From: Pseudomonas sp. Seg1
GTDB taxonomy: Bacteria > Pseudomonadota > Gammaproteobacteria > Pseudomonadales > Pseudomonadaceae
Assembly: GCF_018326005.1 (NCBI RefSeq)
Contig: NZ_AP021903.1
Span: 1,924,001 to 1,988,000 of the forward strand
Direction of reading: 5' to 3'
Length of the DNA: 64,000 bases
Shown here: positions 48,230-57,817 of the stretch, one piece after another
Layout: each line of letters opens with the position of its first letter
Position numbering within the stretch: position 1 is the stretch's first letter
Notes under the pieces: generated by a model
Databases searched by the model: none
What the model was told of the DNA's origin: nothing
What the model saw: the letters and a program-made list of their open reading frames with translations, nothing else
Translations under genes and position numbers: made by a program

Positions 48230-51200
48230 TTACAGCGGTAAATGGCGACTCAACAACGCCCGCAGCGCCGCCGGCTTCACCGGTTTGGCCAGATAATCCA
48301 GCCCTGCCGCATGCACCTGCGCAACCATCTCTGGTCGCCCGTCGGCACTGATCACCACGCCTGGCACCGGCTCACCCAGACTCGTGCGTAACCATGCCAT
48401 CAACTCGGTCCCGGTATCCCCGTGATCGAGGTGGTAGTCGACCAGCGCCACTTGCGGCCGCACCCCGTCGCTGAGCAACGCTGCACATTCCTCACGATTG
48501 CGCGCCGTCCAGACCTGACAACCCCAACGGCTCAACAGGCTGTTCATGCCAATCAGAATGCTGTCTTCGTTATCGACGCACAGCACCTGCGCGCCGCTCA
48601 GCATCTTGCCGTTTATCTCGACAGCAGCGCTGGCCGGCACGGTCTGCGTGCGAGCCAGCGGCACACTGACGCTAAACACACTGCCGCGCCCCGGCCACGA
48701 GCGCACACGCAATGTATGACCGAGTACGCGACACAAGCCGTCGGCGATCGCCAGCCCGAGGCCGAGACCTTTTTCGGCGCGGGTCTGATGACTGTCGAGG
48801 CGTTTGAATTCCTCGAAAATCACCTGCTGCTTGTCTTCAGGAATGCCCGGCCCGCGATCCCACACCTCCAGGCACAACTCGCCGGTGCGGCGCCGTACGC
48901 CCAGCAGCACCGGGCCTTTGGCGTAGCGGAACGCGTTGGTGAGGAAGTTCTGCAGGATCCGCCGCAGCAACTTGATGTCGCTGTCGATGCGCAAATGGCT
49001 GCCGCGTACGCGGAAGGTCAACCCTTGTTCCTGAGCCTGCGCCTTGAACTCGGCGCCGAGCGTGTCGAACAGCTCATTGACCGCAAAAGGCTTGCGATCC
49101 GGGTTGATCTTGCCGTTTTCCAGGCGGGAAATGTCCAGCAGATCGCTGATCAGGTCTTCGGCCGAACGCAACGAACTGTCGAGGTGCTGCACCAGTTTCT
49201 GCGCCTCGCTGCTCAAACCGTCATCCTGGTGGGAGAGGGCGGCGGAGAACAGGCGAGCGGCGTTCAAGGGCTGCATCAAGTCATGGCTGACGGCGGCGAG
49301 GAAGCGGGTTTTCGACTGGTTGGCGGCCTCGGCGGTGCCCTTGGCTTCGGTCAGCGCGACGTTGAGTTGCGACAGCTCCTGAGTCCGTTCGCTGACCCGT
49401 TGCTCCAGGCCTTCGTTGGCTTCGGTCAAGGCCTGCTCGGCCTCGCGGAACGCGGTAATGTCGGTAAAACTCATGACAAAACCGCCGCCCGGCATCGGGT
49501 TGCCGATCAGCTCGATCACCCGGCCGTTGGGGAACAGCCGTTCAGAGGTGTGCGCGCGACCCTGCCGCATCCAGTGCAAACGCCGGGCGACGTGGACTTC
49601 CGCCTCGCCGGGACCGCACAAGCCACGCTCGGCGTTGTAGCGAATGATGTCGGCAATCGGCCGGCCGACGCTGATCAGTCCGTCCGGGTAGTTGAACAGT
49701 TCCAGGTAACGCCGGTTCCACGCCACCAGTTTCAACGACTGGTCGACCACGCTGATGCCTTGGGTGATGTTCTCGATGGCGCCTTGCAGCAGGGCGCGGT
49801 TGAACTGCAACACCTCGGAAGCTTCGTCGGCGATTCGCACGACGTCCTCCAGCTGCATTTCCCGACCTTCGATGGCGGCTTTTACTACCGCTCGCGTCGA
49901 AGAGGCGCCCAGCACGCCGGCCAGCAAACGTTCGGTATGGGCAATCCATTCACCGTCGGCGTTCTGATTGGGGTTGAAGGCTTTGCCTTGGCGGTAGGCG
50001 AATCGAATGAAGCTCTGGCGGGCACGTTCTTCACCGACAAAGCGCGCGGCCAGTTGCAACAGATCATCGATCTGTACCGCCAGCATCGAGCGTGCACTCG
50101 GGCGGGCGCTGATTTCCTGACCGATGAAGCGCCCGGCCTGCCAGTGCTCCGACACCCGCGTGCGGGACAACACCGAGACCCAGGCGAACAAGGTGAAGTT
50201 GCCCGCCAGCGACAGCACCACGCCTTGGGTCAATGGCGTGATCGGCAAGTTCAGCGGGTTGCTGTGCAGCCACGCCAGACCGGGGAAGGTGTCCAGCGAC
50301 CAGCCGAGACTGCGCGCGGCAATCGGCAGGATCAGCGTGTAAAACCAGAGGAATGTGCCGGCGGCGAGGCCGGCAAACACGCCACGCCGGTTAGCCTGTT
50401 TCCAGTACAGCGCGCCGAGCATCGCCGGCGCCAGTTGCGTCACGGCGGCGAAGGCGATCTGGCCGATGGTCGCCAGACTCGCCGTGGAACCGAGCAATCG
50501 ATAGCTGACATAAGCCAGCAGCAGAATCAGCACGATGCTCACTCGGCGTACCGACAACATCCACTGACGAAATACCTCGAACGGACGCTCGGCATTGTTG
50601 CGCCGCAGCAACCACGGCAACAGCATGTCGTTGGAAACCATGGTCGACAGCGCCACGCTGGCGACGATGACCATGCCGGTGGCGGCTGAAGCGCCGCCGA
50701 TAAACGCCAGCATGGCCAGCGCCGGGTGGGCCTGGGCCAGTGGCAGGCTGATCACGAATGAATCAGGCAGCACGTTGCTCGGGAGCAGCATCTGACCGGC
50801 GAGGGCGATTGGCACTACAAACAGCGCGGCCAGCGCGAGGTACGCCGGGAACACCCATTTGGCCAGGCGCAGATCCTGCGGATCGATGTTCTCCACCACG
50901 GTGACGTGAAACTGCCGCGGCAGGCAGATGATCGCCATCATGGCCACGCCGGTCTGCACCACCATCGACGGCCAGTTGATGGTTTCTTTCCAGTATTCCT
51001 CCAGGCGCGGGGCGAGCATCGCCTGATTGAACAGGTCGTCGAAACCGTCATACAGGCCATAAGTGACGAAGGCGCCGACGGCGAGAAAGGCGAACAGCTT
51101 GACCAGCGATTCGAATGCAATCGCCAGCACCATGCCCCGGTGGTGTTCGGTGGCGTCGAGGTTGCGCGTGCCGAAAACAATGGTGAACAGCGCCAGCACC

Positions 51201-51700
51201 AGCGACACGATCAACGCGGTGTCCTGGGCGCGGGTGCCCATTGCATCGGCCCCGGCGCCGATCAGCAGGTTCACGCCGAGGACGATGCCTTTGAGTTGCA
51301 GAGCGATGTAGGGCAGAACGCCGACCAGACAGATCAGCGCGACGACCACCGCCAGCGATTGCGATTTGCCGTAGCGCGCGGCAATGAAGTCAGCGATGGA
51401 GGTGATGTTCTCCTGTTTGCTGATCATCACCATTTTTTGCAGGACCCACGGTGCACAGACCAGCAGCAGGATCGGCCCGAGGTAAATCGGCAGGAATGAC
51501 CACAACTGTTCAGCGGCTTGACCGACCGCGCCGAAAAACGTCCAACTGGTGCAATAAACCGCCAGCGACAAGCTGTACACCCAGGCACGCATCCGTGGCG
51601 GCAGCGGCGTGCTGCGACGGTCGCCGTAGAAGGCGATGGCGAACATGATGGCCATATAGGCCAGAGCGACGGCGGCGATCAGCCCGGTGGACAACGACAT
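48230..51700 (-). CDS. mxtR: Transporter-coupled hybrid histidine kinase, MxtR/CrbS type
   Basis: A 1156-residue membrane sensor. Residues 1 to about 490 form a sodium/solute symporter-like domain with about 13 hydrophobic segments; a PAS domain follows near 630-760, then a coiled coil. The HisKA box has H806 in AVSHDLMQPLN, the ATPase domain has LQNFLTNAFRY, DRGPGIPED and GLGLGLAIAD, and the C-terminal receiver has D1088 in VALVDYHLD with LAKPVKP. The architecture matches MxtR (CrbS), which with its regulator ErdR/CrbR controls acetate use. No regulator gene is adjacent. The start MSLSTGLIAAVAL fits the first membrane helix; the frame extends to 51757. Confidence 0.88.
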   Translation of the reverse strand: MSLSTGLIAAVALAYMAIMFAIAFYGDRRSTPLPPRMRAWVYSLSLAVYCTSWTFFGAVGQAAEQLWSFLPIYLGPILLLVCAPWVLQKMVMISKQENITSIADFIAARYGKSQSLAVVVALICLVGVLPYIALQLKGIVLGVNLLIGAGADAMGTRAQDTALIVSLVLALFTIVFGTRNLDATEHHRGMVLAIAFESLVKLFAFLAVGAFVTYGLYDGFDDLFNQAMLAPRLEEYWKETINWPSMVVQTGVAMMAIICLPRQFHVTVVENIDPQDLRLAKWVFPAYLALAALFVVPIALAGQMLLPSNVLPDSFVISLPLAQAHPALAMLAFIGGASAATGMVIVASVALSTMVSNDMLLPWLLRRNNAERPFEVFRQWMLSVRRVSIVLILLLAYVSYRLLGSTASLATIGQIAFAAVTQLAPAMLGALYWKQANRRGVFAGLAAGTFLWFYTLILPIAARSLGWSLDTFPGLAWLHSNPLNLPITPLTQGVVLSLAGNFTLFAWVSVLSRTRVSEHWQAGRFIGQEISARPSARSMLAVQIDDLLQLAARFVGEERARQSFIRFAYRQGKAFNPNQNADGEWIAHTERLLAGVLGASSTRAVVKAAIEGREMQLEDVVRIADEASEVLQFNRALLQGAIENITQGISVVDQSLKLVAWNRRYLELFNYPDGLISVGRPIADIIRYNAERGLCGPGEAEVHVARRLHWMRQGRAHTSERLFPNGRVIELIGNPMPGGGFVMSFTDITAFREAEQALTEANEGLEQRVSERTQELSQLNVALTEAKGTAEAANQSKTRFLAAVSHDLMQPLNAARLFSAALSHQDDGLSSEAQKLVQHLDSSLRSAEDLISDLLDISRLENGKINPDRKPFAVNELFDTLGAEFKAQAQEQGLTFRVRGSHLRIDSDIKLLRRILQNFLTNAFRYAKGPVLLGVRRRTGELCLEVWDRGPGIPEDKQQVIFEEFKRLDSHQTRAEKGLGLGLAIADGLCRVLGHTLRVRSWPGRGSVFSVSVPLARTQTVPASAAVEINGKMLSGAQVLCVDNEDSILIGMNSLLSRWGCQVWTARNREECAALLSDGVRPQVALVDYHLDHGDTGTELMAWLRTSLGEPVPGVVISADGRPEMVAQVHAAGLDYLAKPVKPAALRALLSRHLPL

Positions 51701-51847
51701 GCAACACTCCCGACAGAAGACTCCCCGGCAGTCCTGCCCGGGCGGACAGTCTCGCATGAGTGCGGCGGTTAGTCAGTGTCGACCAAGGTCGTGGAGTGGC
51801 GGGGTGTCGCAGGTGTGGAACCGGGTGGTTTTTGCAGTGACTGGGCG

Positions 51848-51945
51848 GCCTCATCGCTGGCAAGCCAGCTCCCACAGTTTTCAGGGCGTATACAAAATTT
51901 GCATTCGCTGGAGATCCCTGTGGGAGCTGGCTTGCCAGCGATGGC
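51848..51945. repeat. REP pair (class A)
   Basis: TCATCGCTGGCAAGCCAGCT (from 51851) and its inverse ending CCAGCGATGG near 51944, about 40 bp apart, between the kinase upstream region and the 3' end of the tetR-like gene. Confidence 0.92.
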
Positions 51946-51946
51946 G

Positions 51947-52489
51947 TCAGTCCTGTTTCAGCGCGATATCAATCAACCGGTGCAATTCCTCCACCTGCAA
52001 CGCCGCCGCGGAAAACAGAATGCGAAACACCACCGGCGCCACCACCAGATTGATCAAATGATCAACGCTCGGTGCCGGCTCATCCGGATGCCGCTCAATG
52101 ATCGTCTGCAACTGCGCGCCGATAATCGTCACGCAATACCCCGGCGTGGCACTCGCCTGCACGTCGCGCATCATGTTGCGTCCAGGCTCGGAACTCATCT
52201 CGTCGAGATACTGCTCGGCCCACGCGCGGATATCGCTGCGCAAACTGCCGGTTTCTGCCGGTTCGCTGTCAGGACGCATGCGGGCGAGGGCGACGTCGGC
52301 CAGTAAGGCCGCCAGATCACCCCAGCGTCGATAAATCGTCGACGGCGTAACGCCTGCGCGTGCGGCGATTTGCGGGACGGTCACGGTCGAACGCTCCTGT
52401 TCTTGCAGGAGCGCGCGGACTGCCGAATGAATCGACTCTTGCACCCGGGCACTGCGACCACCGGGGCGTAAACCTTCTTTAATAGCCAT
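51947..52489 (-). CDS. TetR family transcriptional regulator
   Basis: A 180-residue repressor. The N-terminal helix-turn-helix is STVTVPQIAARAGVTPSTIYRRWGD (about residues 33-58), a strong TetR signature. The C-terminal ligand domain resembles the TetR_C type seen with MFS pumps. It is divergent from the MFS gene at 52581, and the 91-bp gap holds a perfect inverted repeat that is the likely operator. Confidence 0.93.
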   Translation of the reverse strand: MAIKEGLRPGGRSARVQESIHSAVRALLQEQERSTVTVPQIAARAGVTPSTIYRRWGDLAALLADVALARMRPDSEPAETGSLRSDIRAWAEQYLDEMSSEPGRNMMRDVQASATPGYCVTIIGAQLQTIIERHPDEPAPSVDHLINLVVAPVVFRILFSAAALQVEELHRLIDIALKQD

Positions 52490-52535
52490 GCGGCAGACCT
52501 TAACACAAAGAATTTGCTTTAAGCACAGGCCGAGA

Positions 52536-52578
52536 GCACACTCCGCAAAAGCAAAAAATTAGCTTTTGCGGAGTGTGC
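52536..52578. promoter_or_regulatory. Perfect 17-bp inverted repeat between tetR-type and MFS genes
   Basis: GCACACTCCGCAAAAGC (52536-52552) and its exact inverse (52562-52578) are separated by AAAAAATTA. It ends 2 bp before the MFS ATG and contains that gene's GGAG (52569-52572). It may be a TetR operator, an mRNA stem that hides the ribosome site, or both. Confidence 0.8.
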
Positions 52579-52580
52579 AC

Positions 52581-53768
52581 ATGAATAGCCTTGCATCCAA
52601 TCGTCCCAGCCTGTGGTTTCTGGCGATCACCTTACTGAGTTTTCTCGCCGCTTCCACGGCGCCGACGCCGTTGTATCACCTGTATCAGGATCAGCTGCAT
52701 TTCTCGGCAGCCATGCTGACGTTGATTTTCGGCGTCTACGCTCTGAGTTTGCTGGCGGCGCTGTTAACCGTCGGATCGCTGTCCGATCATCTCGGGCGTA
52801 AACCGGTGATCTTCGCTGCCGTTCTGCTCAATGCGCTGGCGATGCTGTTGTTCATCAGCGCCGACAGCGTCACCTGGCTGATCAGTGCGCGGGTGCTGCA
52901 AGGCTTCGCGACCGGCATGGCCACTGCCGTATTAAGTGCAACGTTGCTCGACACCGACCGTCAGCAAGGTCCGCTGATCAACAGTGTTGCGCCGTTGCTG
53001 GGTATGGCGTTGGGAGCCATGGGCTGTGGCCTGCTGGCCGAGTTCGCTCCGGCGCCGTTGCAACTGACGTACTGGCTGCTGCTCGCGCTGTTTGTGCTGC
53101 AAGCACTGTATGTCTGGCGCCTGCCGGAAATTGTCAGCCCGCAGCCTGGGGCCTGGGCGTCGTTGCGGCCGACGCTGCATGTCCCGGCTCAGGCGCGTTC
53201 AACGTTGTGGCGAGTGCTGCCGCTGAACACCGCGACCTGGGCGCTCGGCGGTTTCTACGCATCACTGGCGCCGTCGCTGGTGCGCACGGCCACTGGTTCC
53301 ACATCCAATCTGATCGGCGGCGCAACCGTCGCGGCACTGACCGTCACCGGCGCCCTGATGATCTTCACCCTGCGCAATCGTCCCGCCACGCGCGCTTTGC
53401 AACTCGGCGCAAGCCTGCTGCCAAGTGGTCTGGTGCTGATTCTGCTCGGTGTGCACAGCGCCAGTCTGTCGCTGTTTTTCCTCGGCACGCTGGTCGCCGG
53501 GTGTGGTTTCGGCTCAGGCTTTCTCGGCGCGGTGCGCAGCCTGGTGCCGCTGGCGTTACCGCATGAGCGGGCCGGGTTGATGTCGGCGTTTTACGTGCTG
53601 AGCTATCTGGCGTTTTGCGTGCCTGCTTTATTAGCCGGGCACTTCACCCACCAACTCGGATTGCTGGCCACGACTGATGTGTATGGCGGGGTGCTGATCG
53701 TGTTGGCCGTGGCAGCGCTGTTGCTCAGTCTGCGTCCTCGATCTGCCAAGGTGTGCAGCGCTCCATAA
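52581..53768 (+). CDS. Major facilitator superfamily transporter (drug-efflux type)
   Basis: A 395-residue, 12-segment MFS protein. Motif A is GSLSDHLGRKPVIFAA near residues 65-80, and FLAASTAPTPLYHLYQ near the N-terminus is common in proton-driven efflux pumps. The ATG at 52581 is set by GGAG 8 nt upstream; a TTG at 52566 lies within the inverted repeat. Divergent pairing with a TetR regulator suggests substrate-induced efflux. Confidence 0.9.
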   Translation: MNSLASNRPSLWFLAITLLSFLAASTAPTPLYHLYQDQLHFSAAMLTLIFGVYALSLLAALLTVGSLSDHLGRKPVIFAAVLLNALAMLLFISADSVTWLISARVLQGFATGMATAVLSATLLDTDRQQGPLINSVAPLLGMALGAMGCGLLAEFAPAPLQLTYWLLLALFVLQALYVWRLPEIVSPQPGAWASLRPTLHVPAQARSTLWRVLPLNTATWALGGFYASLAPSLVRTATGSTSNLIGGATVAALTVTGALMIFTLRNRPATRALQLGASLLPSGLVLILLGVHSASLSLFFLGTLVAGCGFGSGFLGAVRSLVPLALPHERAGLMSAFYVLSYLAFCVPALLAGHFTHQLGLLATTDVYGGVLIVLAVAALLLSLRPRSAKVCSAP

Positions 53769-53820
53769 GCACAGCGGTTTCGGTTAGCCTTGCCCGGCCA
53801 CTCTTCTCACGGATCGATTC

Positions 53821-54132
53821 ATGAAGATTATTCGCAGCAAGACCTTCACCGCCGACCGCGCCTGGGGCGCGCTCGATATCGCCAACATGAACGGCATCAC
53901 CACACGCCTGCACTGGACTGATCAGCCGTACAAGTGGCACGTCAATGACGGCGAGGAAGTGTTCGTGGTGCTCGACGGCAAAGTGTCGATGCATTACCGC
54001 GAGGAAGGTGAAGAAAAACAGGTGCAGTTGGAAGTTGGCGACATCTTCTACGCCTCGGTCGGTACCGAACATGTCGCGCATCCGCAGGGCGTCGCACGGA
54101 TTCTGGTCATCGAAAGCGAAGGTAGTGTTTGA
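53821..54132 (+). CDS. Small cupin-domain protein
   Basis: A 103-residue single cupin. The metal-site pattern is YKWHVNDGEEVFVVLDGKVSM (His and Glu ligands) and later GTEHVAHPQG. It has no signal peptide. The substrate is unknown. It lies 52 bp after the MFS gene on the same strand and could share its transcript. Confidence 0.85.
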   Translation: MKIIRSKTFTADRAWGALDIANMNGITTRLHWTDQPYKWHVNDGEEVFVVLDGKVSMHYREEGEEKQVQLEVGDIFYASVGTEHVAHPQGVARILVIESEGSV

Positions 54133-54237
54133 CTGCTTATCTATAGAACAGATAACAGTTAGAGAAATTACCCGTTATATAGATATTCGATTCGGATCTA
54201 CCATGGATTCAACCTCACCCGAGGACAGGAGTTCATG

Positions 54238-55389
54238 ATGATTTGCCCTAACAGCGCCAAACCCGGCATCAAGCCGCTCAGCCAACTTCAGCATCCGCGT
54301 GAAGTGATCCGTCAATTCACTCCGAACTGGTTCGCCGCAACCATGGGTACTGGTGTGCTGGCGCTGGCACTGGCGAATTTGCCGGTGGCGATTCCCGGGA
54401 TGCATGCCGTGGCCGAAGGGCTGTGGCTTTTCAACATCCTGTTGTTCACATTGTTTACCGCTGCATACGCCGCACGCTGGATCCTGTTTTTCGACGAGGC
54501 GCGGCGGATTTTCGGCCATTCCACCGTATCGATGTTCTTCGGCACCATTCCCATGGGAATGGCAACGATCATCAACGGCTTTCTGTTGTTTGGTCTGCCG
54601 CGTTGGGGCGAGGGTGTCATCCAGCTGGCCGAAGTGCTGTGGTGGATTGATGTGGCGATGTCTCTGGCGTGTGGCGTGTTGATTCCCTACATGATGTTTA
54701 CCCGTCAGGAACACAGCATCGACCAGATGACGGCGGTTTGGCTGTTGCCGGTGGTGGCTGCGGAAGTGGCGGCGGCCAGCGGCGGTTTGCTCGCTCCGCA
54801 TCTGACCGATGCCCACTCGCAACTGGTGGTGTTGACCACAAGCTACGTGCTCTGGGCGTTTTCCCTACCGGTAGCGTTCAGCATTCTCACAATCCTGTTG
54901 CTGCGCATGGCCCTGCACAAACTTCCTCACGAGAATATGGCTGCATCGAGCTGGCTGGCCCTCGGCCCGATTGGCACTGGTGCGCTGGGCATGTTGCTGC
55001 TGGGGGCCGACGCGCCGGCCATCTTCGCCGCCAACGGCCTGCCGGGCATTGGCGAAATCGCTTCCGGCATTGGCTTGGTGGCGGGGATCACACTGTGGGG
55101 CTTTGGTCTGTGGTGGATGCTGATGGCACTGCTGATCACCGTGCGTTATCTGCGCGACGGTATTCCGTTCAACCTCGGTTGGTGGGGGTTCACCTTTCCA
55201 TTGGGCGTGTATTCGCTGGCAACGCTCAAGCTTGCCAGTACGCTGAACCTCGGGTTTTTCAGTGTGGTTGGTTACGTGCTGGTGGCCCTGTTGGCCTTGA
55301 TGTGGCTGATTGTCGGCAAGCGCACCGTGCAAGGGGCATGGCGTGGTGAGCTGTTTGTTTCGCCGTGCATTGCAGGTTTGAAGAAATAA
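54238..55389 (+). CDS. TDT family transporter (TehA/SLAC1-like)
   Basis: A 383-residue membrane protein with about ten hydrophobic segments. FTPNWFAATMGTGVLALALANLP is the family N-terminus. Members carry C4-dicarboxylates, sulfite or tellurite-related anions. Two adjacent ATGs exist (54235 and 54238); AGGAG at 54227-54231 is 6 nt from the second and 3 nt from the first. Upstream 54135-54205 is AT-rich with small inverted repeats and may hold the promoter. Confidence 0.87.
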   Translation: MICPNSAKPGIKPLSQLQHPREVIRQFTPNWFAATMGTGVLALALANLPVAIPGMHAVAEGLWLFNILLFTLFTAAYAARWILFFDEARRIFGHSTVSMFFGTIPMGMATIINGFLLFGLPRWGEGVIQLAEVLWWIDVAMSLACGVLIPYMMFTRQEHSIDQMTAVWLLPVVAAEVAAASGGLLAPHLTDAHSQLVVLTTSYVLWAFSLPVAFSILTILLLRMALHKLPHENMAASSWLALGPIGTGALGMLLLGADAPAIFAANGLPGIGEIASGIGLVAGITLWGFGLWWMLMALLITVRYLRDGIPFNLGWWGFTFPLGVYSLATLKLASTLNLGFFSVVGYVLVALLALMWLIVGKRTVQGAWRGELFVSPCIAGLKK

Positions 55390-55485
55390 CCTGAAAAGTT
55401 TAGGTAATGTGTGGCCTGGATCGCGGTTCGAGATTCCAATACAAGAACCCAGGCCTCTCTACCCAACATCAGGAAAACACGGAAG

Positions 55486-57360
55486 ATGAGTCACCCCTCA
55501 CAGTTCAACCTGCTGCGCACCCGGCGCTTCCTGCCGTTTTTCATCACGCAGTCGCTCGGTGCGTTCAACGACAACGTGTTTAAACAGTCGCTGATCCTCG
55601 CCATTCTCTACCGGCTGACCATCGAGGGTGATCGCTCGATCTGGGTCAACCTGTGTGCGCTGCTGTTTATTCTGCCGTTCTTCCTGTTTTCGGCGCTGGC
55701 CGGGCAGTTCGGCGAGAAGTTCGCCAAGGACGCGCTGATCCGTCTGATCAAACTTGCGGAAATCGCCATCATGGCGGTGGGCTCGGTCGGTTTCCTTTTC
55801 GATCACTTGTCGCTGATGCTGGTGGCGCTGTTCGCGATGGGCACCCATTCGGCGCTGTTCGGGCCGGTGAAGTATTCGATCCTGCCGCAGGCCTTGCGTG
55901 AAGAGGAATTGGTCGGCGGCAACGGTCTGGTGGAGATGGGCACGTTCCTCGCGATTCTTGCAGGGACCATCGGTGCCGGGGTCATCATGTCCTCGACCCA
56001 CTACGCGCCGCTGGTGTCGACCGCCATCGTCGGCATCGCCGTGCTGGGTTATCTGGCCAGCCGCAGCATTCCCCGCGCGGCGGCCTCGTCACCGGAAATG
56101 CGTCTGAACTGGAACATCTTCAGCCAATCCTGGGCGACCCTGAAACTGGGCCTGGGCCAGACGCCCGCAGTATCGCGCTCGATTGTCGGCAACTCGTGGT
56201 TCTGGTTTGTCGGGGCGATTTACCTGACGCAGATCCCGGCCTACGCCAAGGAGTGGATGCACGGCGATGAAACCGTGGTCACGCTGATTCTCACCGTGTT
56301 CTCGGTGGGTATCGCGCTGGGTTCGATGCTCTGCGAAAAGCTCTCCGGGCGCAAAGTCGAGATCGGTCTGGTGCCGTTTGGCTCATTCGGTCTGACGGTG
56401 TTCGGCTTGCTGCTGTGGTGGCATTCCGGTGGGATTCCCGACAGTGTCACTGGCCACAGCTGGACCGAAGTCCTGGGCTTTGCTCACACCTGGGCAGTGT
56501 TGGTGGACATTCTCGGCCTCGGCATTTTCGGCGGCTTCTACATCGTGCCGCTGTACGCATTGATCCAGTCGCGCACGGCCGAGAACGAGCGGGCGCGAGT
56601 GATTGCCGCCAACAACATTCTCAACGCGCTATTCATGGTGGTGTCGGCGATTGTCTCGATCGTGTTGTTGAGCGTGGTCAAACTGTCGATCCCGCAACTG
56701 TTCCTCGTGGTGTCGCTGCTGAACATCGGCGTCAACGCTTACATCTTCAAGATCGTTCCCGAGTTCAGCATGCGTTTCATGATCTGGCTGCTCAGCCATT
56801 CCATGTACCGCGTCGAGCATCGCAACCTTGAAGCTATACCGGATGAAGGCGCGGCGTTGCTGGTGTGCAACCACGTGTCGTTTGTCGACGCTTTGCTGAT
56901 CGGCGGCGCGGTGCGTCGGCCGATTCGCTTTGTCATGTACTACAAGATCTACAACTTGCCGGTGCTGAACTTTATCTTTCGTACGGCGGGGACGATTCCG
57001 ATTGCCGGACGCAATGAAGACATTCAGATCTACGAAAAAGCCTTCAGCCGCATTGCCCAGTATCTGAAGGACGGTGAGCTGGTGTGCATCTTCCCTGAGG
57101 GCAAGTTGACTGCCGATGGCGAGATCAATGAGTTCAAGGGTGGGCTGACGCGGATTATCGAGGAAACGCCGGTGCCGGTAATTCCGCTGGCGTTGCAGGG
57201 CTTGTGGGGGAGTTTCTTCAGTCGCGACCCGAACAAGGGTGTGTTCCGCCGGTTGTGGTCGCGGGTGACATTGGTGGCGGGTGCGCCTGTGGACGTCGAG
57301 GCAGCGCAGCCAGAGAAGTTGCAGACGTTGGTGGGCGATTTGCGGGGCGCCGTTAGATAG
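55486..57360 (+). CDS. MFS-acyltransferase fusion (LplT-PlsC type)
   Basis: A 624-residue protein. Residues 1 to about 420 are an MFS-like lysophospholipid flippase domain (FFITQSLGAFNDNVFKQSLI). Residues about 430-624 are a PlsC/LPLAT acyltransferase: the HX4D catalytic motif is H463-D468 in NHVSFVD, and FPEGKLT is the substrate-binding block. It lacks the acyl-ACP synthetase domain found in the three-part Aas fusions. The likely role is recycling of lysophospholipids. The start was chosen over 55411 because MSHPSQFNLLRTRRF matches family N-termini. Confidence 0.9.
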   Translation: MSHPSQFNLLRTRRFLPFFITQSLGAFNDNVFKQSLILAILYRLTIEGDRSIWVNLCALLFILPFFLFSALAGQFGEKFAKDALIRLIKLAEIAIMAVGSVGFLFDHLSLMLVALFAMGTHSALFGPVKYSILPQALREEELVGGNGLVEMGTFLAILAGTIGAGVIMSSTHYAPLVSTAIVGIAVLGYLASRSIPRAAASSPEMRLNWNIFSQSWATLKLGLGQTPAVSRSIVGNSWFWFVGAIYLTQIPAYAKEWMHGDETVVTLILTVFSVGIALGSMLCEKLSGRKVEIGLVPFGSFGLTVFGLLLWWHSGGIPDSVTGHSWTEVLGFAHTWAVLVDILGLGIFGGFYIVPLYALIQSRTAENERARVIAANNILNALFMVVSAIVSIVLLSVVKLSIPQLFLVVSLLNIGVNAYIFKIVPEFSMRFMIWLLSHSMYRVEHRNLEAIPDEGAALLVCNHVSFVDALLIGGAVRRPIRFVMYYKIYNLPVLNFIFRTAGTIPIAGRNEDIQIYEKAFSRIAQYLKDGELVCIFPEGKLTADGEINEFKGGLTRIIEETPVPVIPLALQGLWGSFFSRDPNKGVFRRLWSRVTLVAGAPVDVEAAQPEKLQTLVGDLRGAVR

Positions 57361-57378
57361 TCGGTGAAGGGACTGGCC

Positions 57379-57476
57379 CTATCGTTGGCAAGCCAGCTCC
57401 CACAGGTTTCCTGGGTGTACACAGCATTTGTGTTCACCGGAAATCCTTGTGGGAGCTGGCTTGCCAGCGATGGGGC
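57379..57476. repeat. REP pair (class A)
   Basis: ATCGTTGGCAAGCCAGCTCC (from 57381, one base off consensus) and its inverse ending CCAGCGATGGGG, about 40 bp apart, between convergent genes. Confidence 0.9.
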
Positions 57477-57483
57477 CAGAGGC

Positions 57484-57798
57484 CTAAGCGCTAATTTTAA
57501 GGCCGATCAAACCAGTGATGATCAACGCCACACTGGCCAGCCGAATCAACGCCATCGACTCGCCAAACAGAATGATTCCGGCAATCACCGTGCCCACGGC
57601 ACCGACCCCGGTCCAGATCGCATAAGCCGTGCCCAGCGGCAATTCCTTCATCGCCAGACCCAGGAGGCCAAGGCTGATGGCCATGGCCGCAACGGTCAAT
57701 ACGGTGGGGAGCGGGCGGGTGAAGCCATCGGTGTATTTCAGGCCGACGGCCCAGCCGACTTCAAACAGGCCGGCGAAAAACAGAATGATCCAGGACAT
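57484..57798 (-). CDS. gdx: SMR family guanidinium exporter
   Basis: A 104-residue, four-helix small multidrug resistance protein of the SugE/Gdx branch. The proton/substrate site is E13 in [16 protein letters not shown]; Gdx-type features are WAVGLKY and [10 protein letters not shown]. SugE-type members were shown to export guanidinium. GGAGG at 57805-57809 (minus strand) sits 6 nt before the ATG, and a guanidine-II riboswitch lies immediately upstream. This agrees with the exporter assignment. Confidence 0.93.
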   Translation of the reverse strand: MSWIILFFAGLFEVGWAVGLKYTDGFTRPLPTVLTVAAMAISLGLLGLAMKELPLGTAYAIWTGVGAVGTVIAGIILFGESMALIRLASVALIITGLIGLKISA

Positions 57799-57817
57799 GA
57801 GAGACCTCCATCGATTG

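Noticed and set aside
48422..50689. Plus-strand open frame of 755 codons opposite the hybrid kinase
   Set aside because: Antisense to a kinase whose domains are all identifiable; low-complexity translation.
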